Shown: positions 51,731 to 60,404 of the stretch, piece by piece
Layout: each line of letters starts with the position of its first letter
Position numbering within the stretch: position 1 is the stretch's first letter
From: Panacagrimonas sp965216845
GTDB lineage: Bacteria; Pseudomonadota; Gammaproteobacteria; Nevskiales; Nevskiaceae
Assembly: GCA_965216845.1 (NCBI GenBank)
Contig: OZ244200.1
Location: 310,001-374,000 of the forward strand
DNA: 64,000 nucleotides
Direction: 5' to 3'
The notes under the pieces: model-generated
The model's database searches: none
Seen by the model: the letters and a program-made list of their open reading frames with translations, nothing else
What the model was told of the DNA's origin: nothing
Made by a program: the position numbers and the translations under genes

Positions 51731-52981
51731 TCAAGCCCCGCGACGAATCGGCACCACCTTGGATGCCTCGCCGGACTCAATTTCAGCGATCAACCGCGCC
51801 CAGCGCTCCAGCGCGTCGCGGCGCTCCTCGAAATAGTCATAGCGGTCATAGATACCCGCCACGCCCTTGATCTTGTGATTCAGGCACCGCTCGGCAACGT
51901 GCGGCGAGACACCCAAGGCTTGCAGGTGCGTGCGGGCCGTGCGGCGCAGATCGTGAACGGTGAAGCGGGGCAGGCCGTGCTTGACCTTGCCCAGCGCCGT
52001 GCTGAGCGTGCCCTCATGGATATAGGGCAGCATCCGGCTCTGCACCTTGCGGGCCGGCAGCACCCAATCGGAACCGTTGCCCAGCCGCTTCAGATCACGC
52101 AGCCATTGCACCGCCAGATCGGGCAGCGGGATCACGATGGCCACGCCGGTTTTCGTCCGCTCCGCTGGCAGCTCCCACAGCCCTTTGTCCAGATTGAACT
52201 CCGACCACGGGGCTTCCCGCAGTTCTGAGGATCGCACCGCCAGCAATAGCAGCAGCTTCAAGGTCAGTTCGTTTTCCTTGCTGAATCCTTTGGCGGTTTC
52301 CATCGCCTTGAAGAATGCCTCCAGCTCGTCACGGTTCAGCCAGCGGTCGCGGGCCTTTTCCTTACCCCCGGCATCGGCCACGTTGAAGGCGCTGGCCGGG
52401 TTCGTTTCGACATAGTGGCGCTTGATGCCGTAATCGAACATGCGACGCAGCCAGCGCAGCACGTCATTGGCCACGGTCGGCGCGCCCCGCTCGACCACCT
52501 TTTGCAGCAGGGCGTCTACATGCTTGGGCTTGACCTCATCCACGGGCAGCTTACCGATGGCGGGCTTGATGTCCTTTTCGATCCGGCTGCGAACAATGTT
52601 CGGATGCCTCCAGCGGTTCAGGATCATGCGCTCGAAATACTCGTCCGCCAGATCGGCCACGGTGCGGGCATTCGCCTTGGCCTCGATCTTCGCCACCGCT
52701 TCGCGTTTGCGTTCCTGTTTCTCTGCGGCCACGTCATAGCCCAGCGCCACGCGGGCGGATAGTTCCTTGGCGGTCTTGCGGGCATCGGCCAAAGATAGCT
52801 CCGTGTAGCTGCCCAGCGCCATGACACGCGGCTTACCTGCGAACTTGTAACGGTAGCGCCAGGCCGGCACGGCATCAGATGCCCGGTAACGCATGGTCAG
52901 CCCGTCGCCGTCGCTTCGCCCCTCGAAGCGCTCCCCGTCCTTGATCCATTGGCGTATCTGTTTATCGGTCAGCTTGGGCAT
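51731..52981 (-). CDS. Tyrosine-type integrase, P4-like
   Basis: 416 residues. N-terminal arm-type DNA-binding domain (DGDGLTMRYRASDAVPAWRY, VMALGSYTELSLADARKTA), a core-binding domain (ADLADEYFERMILNRWRHPN), and a catalytic domain with the tyrosine-recombinase residues R250 (in AVRSSEL), H343 and R346 (HDLRRTA), H369 (LNHK) and Y378 (GIYDRYDY). It catalyses insertion of the element at the end of yicC and its excision. It reads away from yicC and lies 78 bases from the right repeat. Confidence 0.95.
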   Translation of the reverse strand: MPKLTDKQIRQWIKDGERFEGRSDGDGLTMRYRASDAVPAWRYRYKFAGKPRVMALGSYTELSLADARKTAKELSARVALGYDVAAEKQERKREAVAKIEAKANARTVADLADEYFERMILNRWRHPNIVRSRIEKDIKPAIGKLPVDEVKPKHVDALLQKVVERGAPTVANDVLRWLRRMFDYGIKRHYVETNPASAFNVADAGGKEKARDRWLNRDELEAFFKAMETAKGFSKENELTLKLLLLLAVRSSELREAPWSEFNLDKGLWELPAERTKTGVAIVIPLPDLAVQWLRDLKRLGNGSDWVLPARKVQSRMLPYIHEGTLSTALGKVKHGLPRFTVHDLRRTARTHLQALGVSPHVAERCLNHKIKGVAGIYDRYDYFEERRDALERWARLIAEIESGEASKVVPIRRGA

Positions 52982-53003
52982 GGTGTTTCCTCATCAGTGC
53001 CGC

Positions 53004-53053
53004 GTACCCAAACCGATCCGAGAAAATCGCACTTGGTACACGATTGGGTACAC
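53004..53053. promoter_or_regulatory. Integrase arm-type sites, right end
   Basis: TTGGTACAC at 53033-53041 and TTGGGTACAC at 53044-53053 in direct orientation, plus the inverted word GTACCCAA at 53004-53011. The same word is present as two copies at the left end. Position between the integrase start and attR fits arm-binding sites. Confidence 0.55.
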
Positions 53054-53058
53054 GGTAA

Positions 53059-53180
53059 TCATGCGCTTCAGTGATTCCTCATGCAAGGCAGTGAGGCACT
53101 AAAAAGCCCCGTCAAACGGGGCTATGTGTCGAACCTATGCGGTTTTGTGCGGGGCCGTGACACCCCTTGATTTTATCATT
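53059..53180. repeat. Right copy of the 122-bp attachment repeat (attR)
   Basis: Matches 45648-45769 in register. The last 64 bases (53117-53180) are identical. It ends inside the stop codon region of yicC (stop 53176-53178), so the insertion leaves the yicC product unchanged. Confidence 0.85.
53101..53122 (-). terminator. Rho-independent terminator of yicC
   Basis: On the minus strand GCCCCG-TTTGA-CGGGGC followed by five T. It is just beyond the yicC stop and a second copy stands in attL, so the island brings or restores a terminator for yicC. Confidence 0.8.
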
Positions 53181-54042
53181 CTATATTTTGCACCTGCTCG
53201 CGCATCTGCTCGATCTGCACTTTCATTTCCACCGCCAGCCGAGTCATTTCGGCATCCTGCGACTTGGATGAAAGCGTGTTGGCTTCGCGATTGAGTTCCT
53301 GCATCAGGAAATCCAGGCGGCGACCCACGGATTTGTCGCGCTTCAAGACCTGGCGAACTTCCACCAGGTGGGACGCCAGACGCGAAAGCTCCTCCTCCAC
53401 ATCCAGCCTCTGCGCGGCGATGGCCAGCTCCTGCTCAAAGCGCTGCGGGTCCAGCTCTACTTTCATCTCCAGCGCGCGTTGCCGCAGGCGTTCCACCCAT
53501 TGTTCACGCGCGGCCTGATAACGCGGCCGCACCTGCGCCACCAAGGCTTCGATGTTGTCGCAACGCTCAACCAGGAAATCGTGCATGCGGGCGCCCTCCC
53601 CCAAACGCGAATCGTCAAAGGCCTTTAGCAAGCCGTTGAACAATTCGCGCGCGGTTGCCAGCAGGGGGCTCAAATCGTCTTCTGGCTCGCGGATGACGCC
53701 AGCGAAAGAAAGCAGGCGCAGTGGATCGCTCGGCCCCATCGGCCCCCAGATGTGCGCCACCTGATCCATGGCCTGTTGCAACTGCTGCACACGATGCGTA
53801 TCCACCGCCAGCTCGCTGCTCTGTGCACCGTCATAGCGGTAGCGCAGACTGCATTCAATTTTTCCGCGACCGATCTGCTTGCTCACCAGCTGACGCAGAT
53901 CCGGCTCCATGCGCCGAAAGTCTTCCGGCAGACGCAAGGAAACGTCCAGATAACGATGGTTGACCGCACGCATTTCCCACACCACGCGACCGACGCTGCA
54001 ATCACCTTCAAGCCGGGCATAGCCGGTCATGCTTCGAATCAT
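53176..54042 (-). CDS. yicC: YicC/YloC family endoribonuclease
   Basis: A 288-residue protein of the YicC family, implicated in RNA cleavage. N-terminus MIRSMTGYARLEGDCSVGRV, then VWEMRAVNHRYLDVSLRLPE; the C-terminal DUF1732 region is VGRRLDFLMQELNREANTLS and ending VQIEQMREQVQNIE, which is the typical end of the family. It is complete, although the island abuts its 3' end. ATG 54042 is preferred to the TTG at 54045. Confidence 0.93.
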   Translation of the reverse strand: MIRSMTGYARLEGDCSVGRVVWEMRAVNHRYLDVSLRLPEDFRRMEPDLRQLVSKQIGRGKIECSLRYRYDGAQSSELAVDTHRVQQLQQAMDQVAHIWGPMGPSDPLRLLSFAGVIREPEDDLSPLLATARELFNGLLKAFDDSRLGEGARMHDFLVERCDNIEALVAQVRPRYQAAREQWVERLRQRALEMKVELDPQRFEQELAIAAQRLDVEEELSRLASHLVEVRQVLKRDKSVGRRLDFLMQELNREANTLSSKSQDAEMTRLAVEMKVQIEQMREQVQNIE

Positions 54043-54174
54043 CAATGTCCCCTGGGTTCAGCCACTTGTTTGGCGGACACGCCCGCGTTGGTTCGGCAGG
54101 CAACCCAACCTTGAGCACGTCAGGGGCGGATTATAGGTGCGACCGCCCCGTCAAGAATCACAGCCGGGCTGACC

Positions 54175-54828
54175 CTATTTTCTGGCGAGCCGTTTTCCTG
54201 CGGCCTTTCGAGCCTGCGCCACCAGTTTGCGAACACTTGATCTGGCGGTCGGCTTTTTCGCTGCCGGCTTTTTGGCCGCGGGCGCGCCAGCCGCTGTCGC
54301 CTTGACGGCTGGCTTGTCGGCGGTGGCGGTTCTGCTGACCGCTTGTTTCGCGGCGGGCTTTTTGGCCGCCGTTGCTCGCTGGGCGGACGCCGCCCTGGCC
54401 GCTGGTTTTTTTGCGGCCGATTTTGCTGCCGGCTTGTTTGCTACGGTGTTGCGCGCGCTAGTTGCAGCCGCCGCCGTTTTTTTTGCGACCGCTTTGTTGG
54501 CGGCTGGCTTGCGGGCGGTTGTTGCCTTGACTGCGGGCTTGTTGGCTGCCGTTGCTCGCTTGGAGGAAGCCTTCTTCGCGGCCGGCTTCTTGGTGACGGC
54601 CTTGTTGGCGGATGGTTTGTCTGCAGCCGCGACTGCTGCCGCGGGCTTGTTGCCCGTTGCCTTGCTGGTCGCCGGCTTGCTCGCGACCGCTTTGCTGGCT
54701 GCCGGTTTGCTGGCCGCCACCGTCTTCCGCGCCGGTTTTTTCGTCGCGGGTTTGCTGGCTCTTGCTGCCTTTTTGGCGACTGGCTTCTTCGCGGCGGGCT
54801 TTTTGGCTGCCTCAGGCTTCACGGGCAT
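54175..54828 (-). CDS. Lys/Ala/Pro-rich histone H1-like protein
   Basis: 217 residues made of near-repeats of the AAKKPAA/KPAA type (KPEAAKKPAAKKPVAKK, KKPAAKKASSKRATAANK, ARKAAGKRLARK at the end) with no acidic region. It resembles the eukaryotic histone H1 tail and the AlgP-like bacterial proteins that bind DNA. It should be a DNA-binding or nucleoid-associated protein. GGAGGA lies seven bases before ATG 54828. It is divergent from the glutaminyl cyclase gene. Confidence 0.75.
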   Translation of the reverse strand: MPVKPEAAKKPAAKKPVAKKAARASKPATKKPARKTVAASKPAASKAVASKPATSKATGNKPAAAVAAADKPSANKAVTKKPAAKKASSKRATAANKPAVKATTARKPAANKAVAKKTAAAATSARNTVANKPAAKSAAKKPAARAASAQRATAAKKPAAKQAVSRTATADKPAVKATAAGAPAAKKPAAKKPTARSSVRKLVAQARKAAGKRLARK

Positions 54829-54920
54829 GTCAGTATCCTCCGGTGGACAAGCGTGCTCTGACGGGCTTGACAAACACAGCAAAGAATTTCTTTTTTTTGC
54901 TATTTTGGAACCTTACGCAA

Positions 54921-55817
54921 TTGAACAGAAAAGTCAATTCTCTATCACAATTTCTTCTTGTGACCGGCTTGGCGATTGCGCTCATTTCCATTGCCGAGGC
55001 AGCGGCGAACGCTAGCGTTTCCATACGAAAGGCTTGTGCCGCTTCTTATCGGGTGATCCGGCAGTATCCTCACGACGCCGCGCATTTCACCCAGGGCTTG
55101 AGTTTTAAAAACGGGCGCCTGTTTGAAAGCACCGGCGGCTATGGTCAGTCCGGCGTGTTCGAGAAGGAGCTGACAACCGGCCGCAGCGTTCTCCAGCGGG
55201 CGCTGCCACCATCGATGTTCGGTGAAGGGCTGGCGACCCTGGGGGATCGATTGTTTCAGCTGAGTTGGCGCAGCGGTGTCGGGTTGATCTATGACTTGCG
55301 GTTGCGGGCGCTGGGCCGATTTTCCTATCGCGGTCAGGGCTGGGGATTGACCCAGCTGCAGGGCGACCTGGTCATGAGCAACGGCAGTGCCGATCTGACG
55401 GTACTGGACGGCCGCACGCTGCGGGCAAAGCGCAGGATCCATGTGCGCCGCGATGGTCGGCCACAGCCAAACCTCAATGAGCTGGAGTTCGCGCAAGGTC
55501 AGATTTTCGCCAACGTCTGGCAGCGCGACGAGATCGTGGGCATTGACCCAACCGATGGCCAGGTTCGGAAAGTGGTGAACCTGAAACACCTGCGGCAGCG
55601 TTTTCGCAAGCCGCGTGACTGGAACGCGGTGGACAACGTGTTGAACGGCATCGCGTTCAACGCCGACAGCGGCAATTTCTATGTCACCGGCAAGCGCTGG
55701 CCGGCGTTATTCGAAATTCAGATTGCTCAATGCTCGCCAGGCAGGGCAGCACAGTCCGGCGGCGCACTTTCGCCCAGCAGGTTTGCGCACCAAGGCCCAG
55801 GCGATGCGCATCGCTGA
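54921..55817 (+). CDS. Glutaminyl-peptide cyclotransferase
   Basis: A 298-residue secreted enzyme forming N-terminal pyroglutamate. An N-terminal signal or anchor helix (LLVTGLAIALISIAEAAANA) is followed by a beta-propeller: RVIRQYPHDAAHFTQGLSFK, GRLFESTGGYGQSGVFEKEL, LNELEFAQGQIFANVWQRDE and DNVLNGIAFNADSGNFYVTG. These are hallmarks of the bacterial/plant-type family PF05096. The start is TTG 54921 or GTG 54960; no ATG precedes the helix. Confidence 0.82.
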   Translation: MNRKVNSLSQFLLVTGLAIALISIAEAAANASVSIRKACAASYRVIRQYPHDAAHFTQGLSFKNGRLFESTGGYGQSGVFEKELTTGRSVLQRALPPSMFGEGLATLGDRLFQLSWRSGVGLIYDLRLRALGRFSYRGQGWGLTQLQGDLVMSNGSADLTVLDGRTLRAKRRIHVRRDGRPQPNLNELEFAQGQIFANVWQRDEIVGIDPTDGQVRKVVNLKHLRQRFRKPRDWNAVDNVLNGIAFNADSGNFYVTGKRWPALFEIQIAQCSPGRAAQSGGALSPSRFAHQGPGDAHR

Positions 55818-56101
55818 CCACCCTGTTCACCGAAGACCTGCATCAGCGGCGCTGCCGTGACCGGCCCGATTCGAGGCCGGCCGTTCTGGCGCGCGCAACG
55901 TGCCTGCAATGCCAGGAAGGGCAGCGCGGCAGGCCACCGAACAGCGTCTGTGGCGCCGGCCGCGACACGCGCGTCTGGCCCATCGGCGGCGCGGAAAATG
56001 CGGTCATGTGTGACATCGTTGCCAGCCTGGCGGGATCACCGCCGGGAAAAAAATAGCGCCCGCATTCGTCCTGAATCGGCGGAGCGCTCTAAAATGTGTG
56101 C
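55818..56101. other. Intergenic region before hemE
   Basis: 284 bases between the cyclotransferase and hemE. It is GC-rich and without a convincing gene. The minus strand reads as short open stretches (e.g. QNGRPRIGPVTAAPLMQVFG) that do not form a complete recognisable protein. A sigma-70 promoter for hemE is not obvious. Confidence 0.4.
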
Positions 56102-57154
56102 ATGCGTACGCTGACCAATGACCGCTTCCTCCGCGCCCTGAACCGCCAGCCCGTTGACCGCACGCCCATCTGGATGATGCGGCAGGCGGGACGTTATCTT
56201 CCGGAGTACCGGCAGACACGCGCCAAGGCTGGCGATTTCATGAGTCTTTGTCGCAATCCAGAATTGTGCTGCGAGGTCACCATGCAGCCACTACAACGCT
56301 TCGGCCTGGATGCGGCGATTCTGTTTTCCGACATCCTCACCATCCCGGATGCGATGGGCCTGGGGCTGCATTTCGTGGAAGGTGAGGGGCCGAAGTTCGA
56401 AACGCCAATCACCAGCGCCGAACAGGTTGCGCGCCTGTCGCAACCCGACCCGGAGGGCGAGCTGCGTTACGTGATGGACGCGGTGCGAACCATCCGCCAC
56501 GCGCTGGGTGACCGGCTGCCCCTGATCGGATTTTCCGGTAGCCCCTGGACCTTGGCCACCTACATGATCGAGGGCGGCGGCGGCCATAATTTCTCCAGCG
56601 TCAAGGGTTTTGCACTCGAGCAGTCACCGGCCATGCGGCAATTGCTGGACCTGCTGGCGGATACCGTTTCGGATTATCTGTTGGCGCAGCAGGCGGCCGG
56701 CGCCGATGCCTTGATGGTGTTCGACACCTGGGGCGGGGTTCTGGCGCCACATGATTTCGAAACGCTGTCGCTGGCGCCAATGCGGAAAATCGTGTCGCGA
56801 CTGAAACAGGTCGCCCCGCACACGCCAGTGATCTTGTTCACCAAGAACGGCGGGCAGCATCTGGAGAAGATGGCCGAAACCGGGTGCAACGCACTGGGAC
56901 TGGACTGGACCACTTCGCTGGCGGACGCACGTCAACGCGTGGGCGCGCGCGTCGCCCTGCAAGGCAACCTGGACCCGGTCACCCTGCTGGGGCAGCCGCA
57001 CTGCATTCAAGCAGAAGCTGAACGCGTGTTGCGCGACTACGGCACCGGCCCCGGTCATGTGTTCAATCTGGGACACGGCATACTGCCCCAAACGCCGCCT
57101 GAAAACGCCGCGGCGATGATTGACACGGTCAAGCAGTTTTCTGCCGCTCGCTAG
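56102..57154 (+). CDS. hemE: Uroporphyrinogen decarboxylase
   Basis: A 350-residue haem-pathway enzyme. N-terminus NDRFLRALNRQPVDRTPIWM, then MRQAGRYLPEYRQTRAKAGD with the invariant RxAGR-like motif. Further on are SDILTIPDAMGLGLHFVEGE, LIGFSGSPWTLATYMIEGGG and LQGNLDPVTL. An in-frame GTG at 56096 would add two residues; ATG 56102 fits the family. It precedes the acyltransferase gene. Confidence 0.96.
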   Translation: MRTLTNDRFLRALNRQPVDRTPIWMMRQAGRYLPEYRQTRAKAGDFMSLCRNPELCCEVTMQPLQRFGLDAAILFSDILTIPDAMGLGLHFVEGEGPKFETPITSAEQVARLSQPDPEGELRYVMDAVRTIRHALGDRLPLIGFSGSPWTLATYMIEGGGGHNFSSVKGFALEQSPAMRQLLDLLADTVSDYLLAQQAAGADALMVFDTWGGVLAPHDFETLSLAPMRKIVSRLKQVAPHTPVILFTKNGGQHLEKMAETGCNALGLDWTTSLADARQRVGARVALQGNLDPVTLLGQPHCIQAEAERVLRDYGTGPGHVFNLGHGILPQTPPENAAAMIDTVKQFSAAR

Positions 57155-57167
57155 CCCAGGTCCAACA

Positions 57168-58127
57168 TTGATTCGCCTGTTGCCAAGCTGGGCCGTGGGG
57201 GTCGTCACTTTCGGGGCGATGCTGCTCGTACTGTTGTTTTGGGCGCTGCTGTTCTTCGTGCCGGTGATGTTGGCGCGTTTGTTTATTCCGATCCCGGTGG
57301 TGCAAGAACACTTGGGCCGCTGGCTGGAATTCATCGCCGAACGTTGGGTGGCAAGCAATCACCACCTTTACCGGGGACTGCACGGCCAATCGCCGCAAAT
57401 TTCAATGCCCGATGGCTTGAGCAGGAGCAAGAGTTATTTGCTGATCTGCAACCATCAATCCTGGGCAGACATCCTGATTCTGTTCGACCTGTTTCACGCA
57501 CGCACGCCGTTCCTGCGCTTTTTTCTCAAACAGCAGCTCATCTGGGTGCCGCTGATCGGCGTGGTGTGCTGGGGGCTGGACATGCCGTTCATGAAACGTC
57601 ATTCGCGCGAGGCCATCGCAGCCAATCCCGACCTGAGACGACAGGACCTGGAAGCCACTCGCCGGTTTTGCGAGAAGTATCGCGCCAAGCCCATCACCGT
57701 CGTCAACTTCGTGGAAGGCACCCGCTTCAGTCCGCAAAAACGCGCGGCCAAATCCTCGCCCTATACCCATTTGTTGCGCCCAAAATCAGCTGGCTTGTCG
57801 TTCACACTGAACTCCATGGGCGACCAGTTCGAGGGCATCATCGACGTCACTCTGGCCTACCAGCCGAGCCCACATTCCAAACTCTGGAGCTGGCTGTGCG
57901 GCCAGCAGCGGACGCTGGGCGTCAATATCACAATGCGTGAATTGCCCCAAGCAATGCTTGACGGTGATTACGATCAGGACAAGGGCTTCCGCAAGGGTTT
58001 CCGCGACTGGACCAACCAAATCTGGGCCGAAAAAGATCAGCAACTGGCGCAAATGCAACGTCATCAGCAACAGCACCCGTGGAGCAGCCAGCCACAGGCC
58101 GAGTCTCAACATGACAGCGCCGGATAA
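57168..58127 (+). CDS. Lysophospholipid acyltransferase family protein, YihG-like
   Basis: A 319-residue membrane protein: an N-terminal hydrophobic helix (LLPSWAVGVVTFGAMLLVLL), the PlsC motif NHQSWAD (NHxxxxD) and FVEGTRFSPQKRAAKSSPYT (EGTR). The C-terminus is Gln/His-rich. It transfers acyl chains to phospholipid precursors, as YihG does. The probable start is TTG 57168 with AGGT seven bases upstream; the frame is open to 57120. It overlaps the CRP-like gene by 17 bases. Confidence 0.85.
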   Translation: MIRLLPSWAVGVVTFGAMLLVLLFWALLFFVPVMLARLFIPIPVVQEHLGRWLEFIAERWVASNHHLYRGLHGQSPQISMPDGLSRSKSYLLICNHQSWADILILFDLFHARTPFLRFFLKQQLIWVPLIGVVCWGLDMPFMKRHSREAIAANPDLRRQDLEATRRFCEKYRAKPITVVNFVEGTRFSPQKRAAKSSPYTHLLRPKSAGLSFTLNSMGDQFEGIIDVTLAYQPSPHSKLWSWLCGQQRTLGVNITMRELPQAMLDGDYDQDKGFRKGFRDWTNQIWAEKDQQLAQMQRHQQQHPWSSQPQAESQHDSAG

Positions 58128-58818
58128 TCCACCCGACCGCCGTCTGAAGTTGAAAGGGCCGATCGGTTCGGCATTGGCGGACGACTCCGCCGCCATGCGC
58201 GACTTGCGACAAGCCGGCCACCTGCGCAAGTTGAAGAAAAAGGAAATCCTGTTGCTCGAAGGCGAGCGCCCGGAAAGCCTGTTCCTGCTGGTTCACGGCA
58301 CGCTGGCAGTCTGCGCGCCGCAGGACGACGGCAATGAGCTGCTGCTGGCCTATGTTCATCCCGGCGAGTTTTGCGGCGAGATGGGACTGTTTCCCGATGT
58401 GGCCGAACGCAGCGCGCGTATCTACTGCCGCAATGATTGCGAGGTGCTGGAAGTCGAGTATCCGCGCTTTCTGGAATTGACCAGGACGCATACTTCGCTA
58501 TGGATCGCGCTTGCCTCGCAACTGGCTGAACGGCTGCGCAACGTGAACCGCAAGCTGGCCAGAATGCCTGGACTCAACGCCGCCGAACGCGTCTGGTTCG
58601 TCCTGCAGGAATTGGCACTGCGTTCGGACGCCCCGCGCGAGCACGAAGGCAAGTTGTTGAAGATCACACGTGAGGATCTGGGCAAGTTATCCGGCTGCAC
58701 GCGCGAAATGGCCGGCCTGGTACTGCATGAGCTGGCCGAGCAGGGTCGCGTATTGCTTCGCGGGCAGGCCATCATCGTGCCCGATGAGGAGATGCAAGGT
58801 CCGCCCCCCTTGGCGTGA
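58111..58818 (+). CDS. CRP-type transcriptional regulator
   Basis: 235 residues. The cyclic-nucleotide domain has GEMGLF with E90 and the phosphate-binding R100-S101 (ERSARIYC), corresponding to E72 and R82-S83 of E. coli CRP, so cAMP binding is likely. The helix-turn-helix is ITREDLGKLSGCTREMAGLV. R198 and E199 match CRP R180 and E181, but the third contact R185 is Leu (L203). A TGTGA-N6-TCACA palindrome lies at 63866, upstream of the RND operon. Co-transcribed with the acyltransferase. Confidence 0.88.
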   Translation: MTAPDNPPDRRLKLKGPIGSALADDSAAMRDLRQAGHLRKLKKKEILLLEGERPESLFLLVHGTLAVCAPQDDGNELLLAYVHPGEFCGEMGLFPDVAERSARIYCRNDCEVLEVEYPRFLELTRTHTSLWIALASQLAERLRNVNRKLARMPGLNAAERVWFVLQELALRSDAPREHEGKLLKITREDLGKLSGCTREMAGLVLHELAEQGRVLLRGQAIIVPDEEMQGPPPLA

Positions 58819-58846
58819 GCAGACGGTCGAAGATCCGCCGGCGTGG

Positions 58847-60076
58847 CTAGCGCAGCCCCCTGAGGGCCAGCACGGCATTCAGGCCACCAAACCCAAAGGC
58901 ATGCGAAACCACGTTGCTCAACGCAGCTTGTTGCGCCTGGCCGTGAACAACGTTCAGATCAACCCCTTCGCGCAGTCGCGTGAAGTTGGCGGTGGGCGGG
59001 ATCTGCTGTTGCTGCAAACTCGCCACGCCAGCAATCAGTTCCAGCGCCGAAGTGGCGCCAATGGCGTGCCCGTGCGCCGCCTTGGTCGACGTCACCGGGA
59101 TGCGCCGCGCGTGTTCGCCATACACCCGGTGAATCACCTCGGATTCGCTGCGATCATTGAGCTGGGTGCCGGTCCCATGCGCGTTGATATGGTCCACCTC
59201 CGCCGCTGAAATACCGGCATCAGCCAGGGCCAGCTCAATGGCGCGGCCGGCCACCGCCGGATTCATTTGCGTCATGTGATCGCCGTCCGAACTCATGCCG
59301 AAACCCGCCAGTTCCGCCAGCGGCTTCGCACCGCCTGCTTGTGCATGGGCCTCGGTTTCCAGCACCACCATTGCCGCGCCTTCGCCAATCGCCATGCCGG
59401 TCGGCCCTTCTGAAAACGGCGCCGAATGACTGGGACTGGTCACCCGCAAGGATTGCCATGACAACAAACTCACATAACCAATTCCGGCCTCGGCACCGCC
59501 GACGATGGCCCAGTCACAAATGCCGGAACGCAACATGCCCAAGGCTATGCCCACCGCATGATTGGAGCTGGCACAGGCGCTACTGACAGAAAAACCAGGC
59601 GCGGACAAGCCGTATTGCATGGCGATAATACTATTGGCCCCGGACGGCATCAGCTTGGGCACCGTAAACGGATGCGCGCGTTTCTTGCCCTGTCCGTAAA
59701 TCGAAAAGAACAATTGACTCATTGTGACCTGCCCGGACAAGCCAATGCCGCAGACGATCACACCGCGTCCGCGGTCCAGGCTCGGCCGCTGCAACAAGCC
59801 AGATTGCTTAATCGCTTCATCCGCAGCATCCAGGGCGAAATGGGTACTTCGGTCCATGAACGGCTGCACCCCGTGCCCGGCAACTTCGGACTGGTATTCG
59901 GGGCCAAACCAGGCGCCCCAGAACGAGGCCTTTTGGTCGCCGCCCGGCACGCCGATATTGTGCGCCTTGACCGCTGATGCTCCGGACATCAATGCATCGG
60001 TGAACGCTGGATAACCGCTGGCCAGGGGTGAAACAACCCCAGCGCCGGTTATCAGTACACGTGGCCTTGGAGACAT
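58847..60076 (-). CDS. Beta-ketoacyl-ACP synthase family protein (FabF/FabB-like)
   Basis: A 409-residue ketosynthase. The Cys-His-His triad is complete: C168 (VSSACASSNHAVG), H300 (INAHGTGTQLND) and H335 (STKAAHGHAIGATSALE). Last gene of the five-gene operon, 13 bases after the acyl carrier protein, so it elongates an acyl chain on that carrier. It is most like the FabF-type enzymes that sit in acyl/polyene clusters rather than the housekeeping fabF. No ketoreductase, dehydratase or acyltransferase is near. Confidence 0.9.
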   Translation of the reverse strand: MSPRPRVLITGAGVVSPLASGYPAFTDALMSGASAVKAHNIGVPGGDQKASFWGAWFGPEYQSEVAGHGVQPFMDRSTHFALDAADEAIKQSGLLQRPSLDRGRGVIVCGIGLSGQVTMSQLFFSIYGQGKKRAHPFTVPKLMPSGANSIIAMQYGLSAPGFSVSSACASSNHAVGIALGMLRSGICDWAIVGGAEAGIGYVSLLSWQSLRVTSPSHSAPFSEGPTGMAIGEGAAMVVLETEAHAQAGGAKPLAELAGFGMSSDGDHMTQMNPAVAGRAIELALADAGISAAEVDHINAHGTGTQLNDRSESEVIHRVYGEHARRIPVTSTKAAHGHAIGATSALELIAGVASLQQQQIPPTANFTRLREGVDLNVVHGQAQQAALSNVVSHAFGFGGLNAVLALRGLR

Positions 60077-60089
60077 TGCCGCCTCCTTT

Positions 60090-60377
60090 TCAGCTTACGC
60101 TGGCAACGTTGTTTTCAACCAGCGGCCCAATGTGCTCAGCAATGCGCTTGCAAGCATCCGTGGCTGATAACTGCAGCAAGCCCGCATCGAAGTTCTGAAA
60201 ATCCACCTCAATGTCGAATGCTTCCTCCAGCGAGAAACTCACCTCCGCCAATGTCAGTGAGTCGATCTCCAGCTCACTCAGCTTTTTTTGCATCCAGCCT
60301 TCGTCCTTGCGAATGCTCTTGGACACATTGCTGCTGACAGCCCCAATAACCTTTTCTTCAATTTCCTTGAGTTCCAT
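60090..60377 (-). CDS. Acyl carrier protein
   Basis: 95 residues. The phosphopantetheine attachment Ser is S40 in the DSL motif (KLSELEIDSLTLAEVSFSLE). The helices follow the usual ACP layout, with an acidic body and an extended C-terminus. An upstream in-frame ATG at 60389 lies in ATGGAGAAG; ATG 60377 has GGAGAA at the correct distance and is preferred. Dedicated carrier for the neighbouring ketosynthase. Confidence 0.85.
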   Translation of the reverse strand: MELKEIEEKVIGAVSSNVSKSIRKDEGWMQKKLSELEIDSLTLAEVSFSLEEAFDIEVDFQNFDAGLLQLSATDACKRIAEHIGPLVENNVASVS

Positions 60378-60404
60378 CTTCTTCTCCATTTCTGCGGCAT
60401 TGCG

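Larger units (their letters stand above)
45706..53180. mobile_element. Integrative element of about 7.4 kb at the 3' end of yicC
   Basis: Bounded by an identical 64-bp direct repeat (45706-45769 and 53117-53180). The unit 45770-53180 is 7411 bp and contains a tyrosine integrase next to the right end, integrase arm-type sites at both ends, an AlpA regulator, and a Toprim and a DUF3987 protein. All genes point leftward. There are no capsid, tail, conjugation or mobilisation genes, so it resembles a phage satellite or a mobilizable island. The 3' end of yicC is a known attachment site for mobilizable genomic islands of Vibrio and Enterobacteria helped by SXT/R391 elements. Confidence 0.85.

Noticed and set aside
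54227..55015. Plus-strand open frame of 262 codons over the H1-like gene
   Set aside because: Hydrophobic Ala/Leu/Gly pseudo-membrane reading is the complement of the Lys/Ala/Pro repeats; the minus-strand frame has a good ribosome-binding site.
55727..56056. Short open frames on both strands before hemE
   Set aside because: No start signal, no family and no coupling to neighbours; kept only as an intergenic description.
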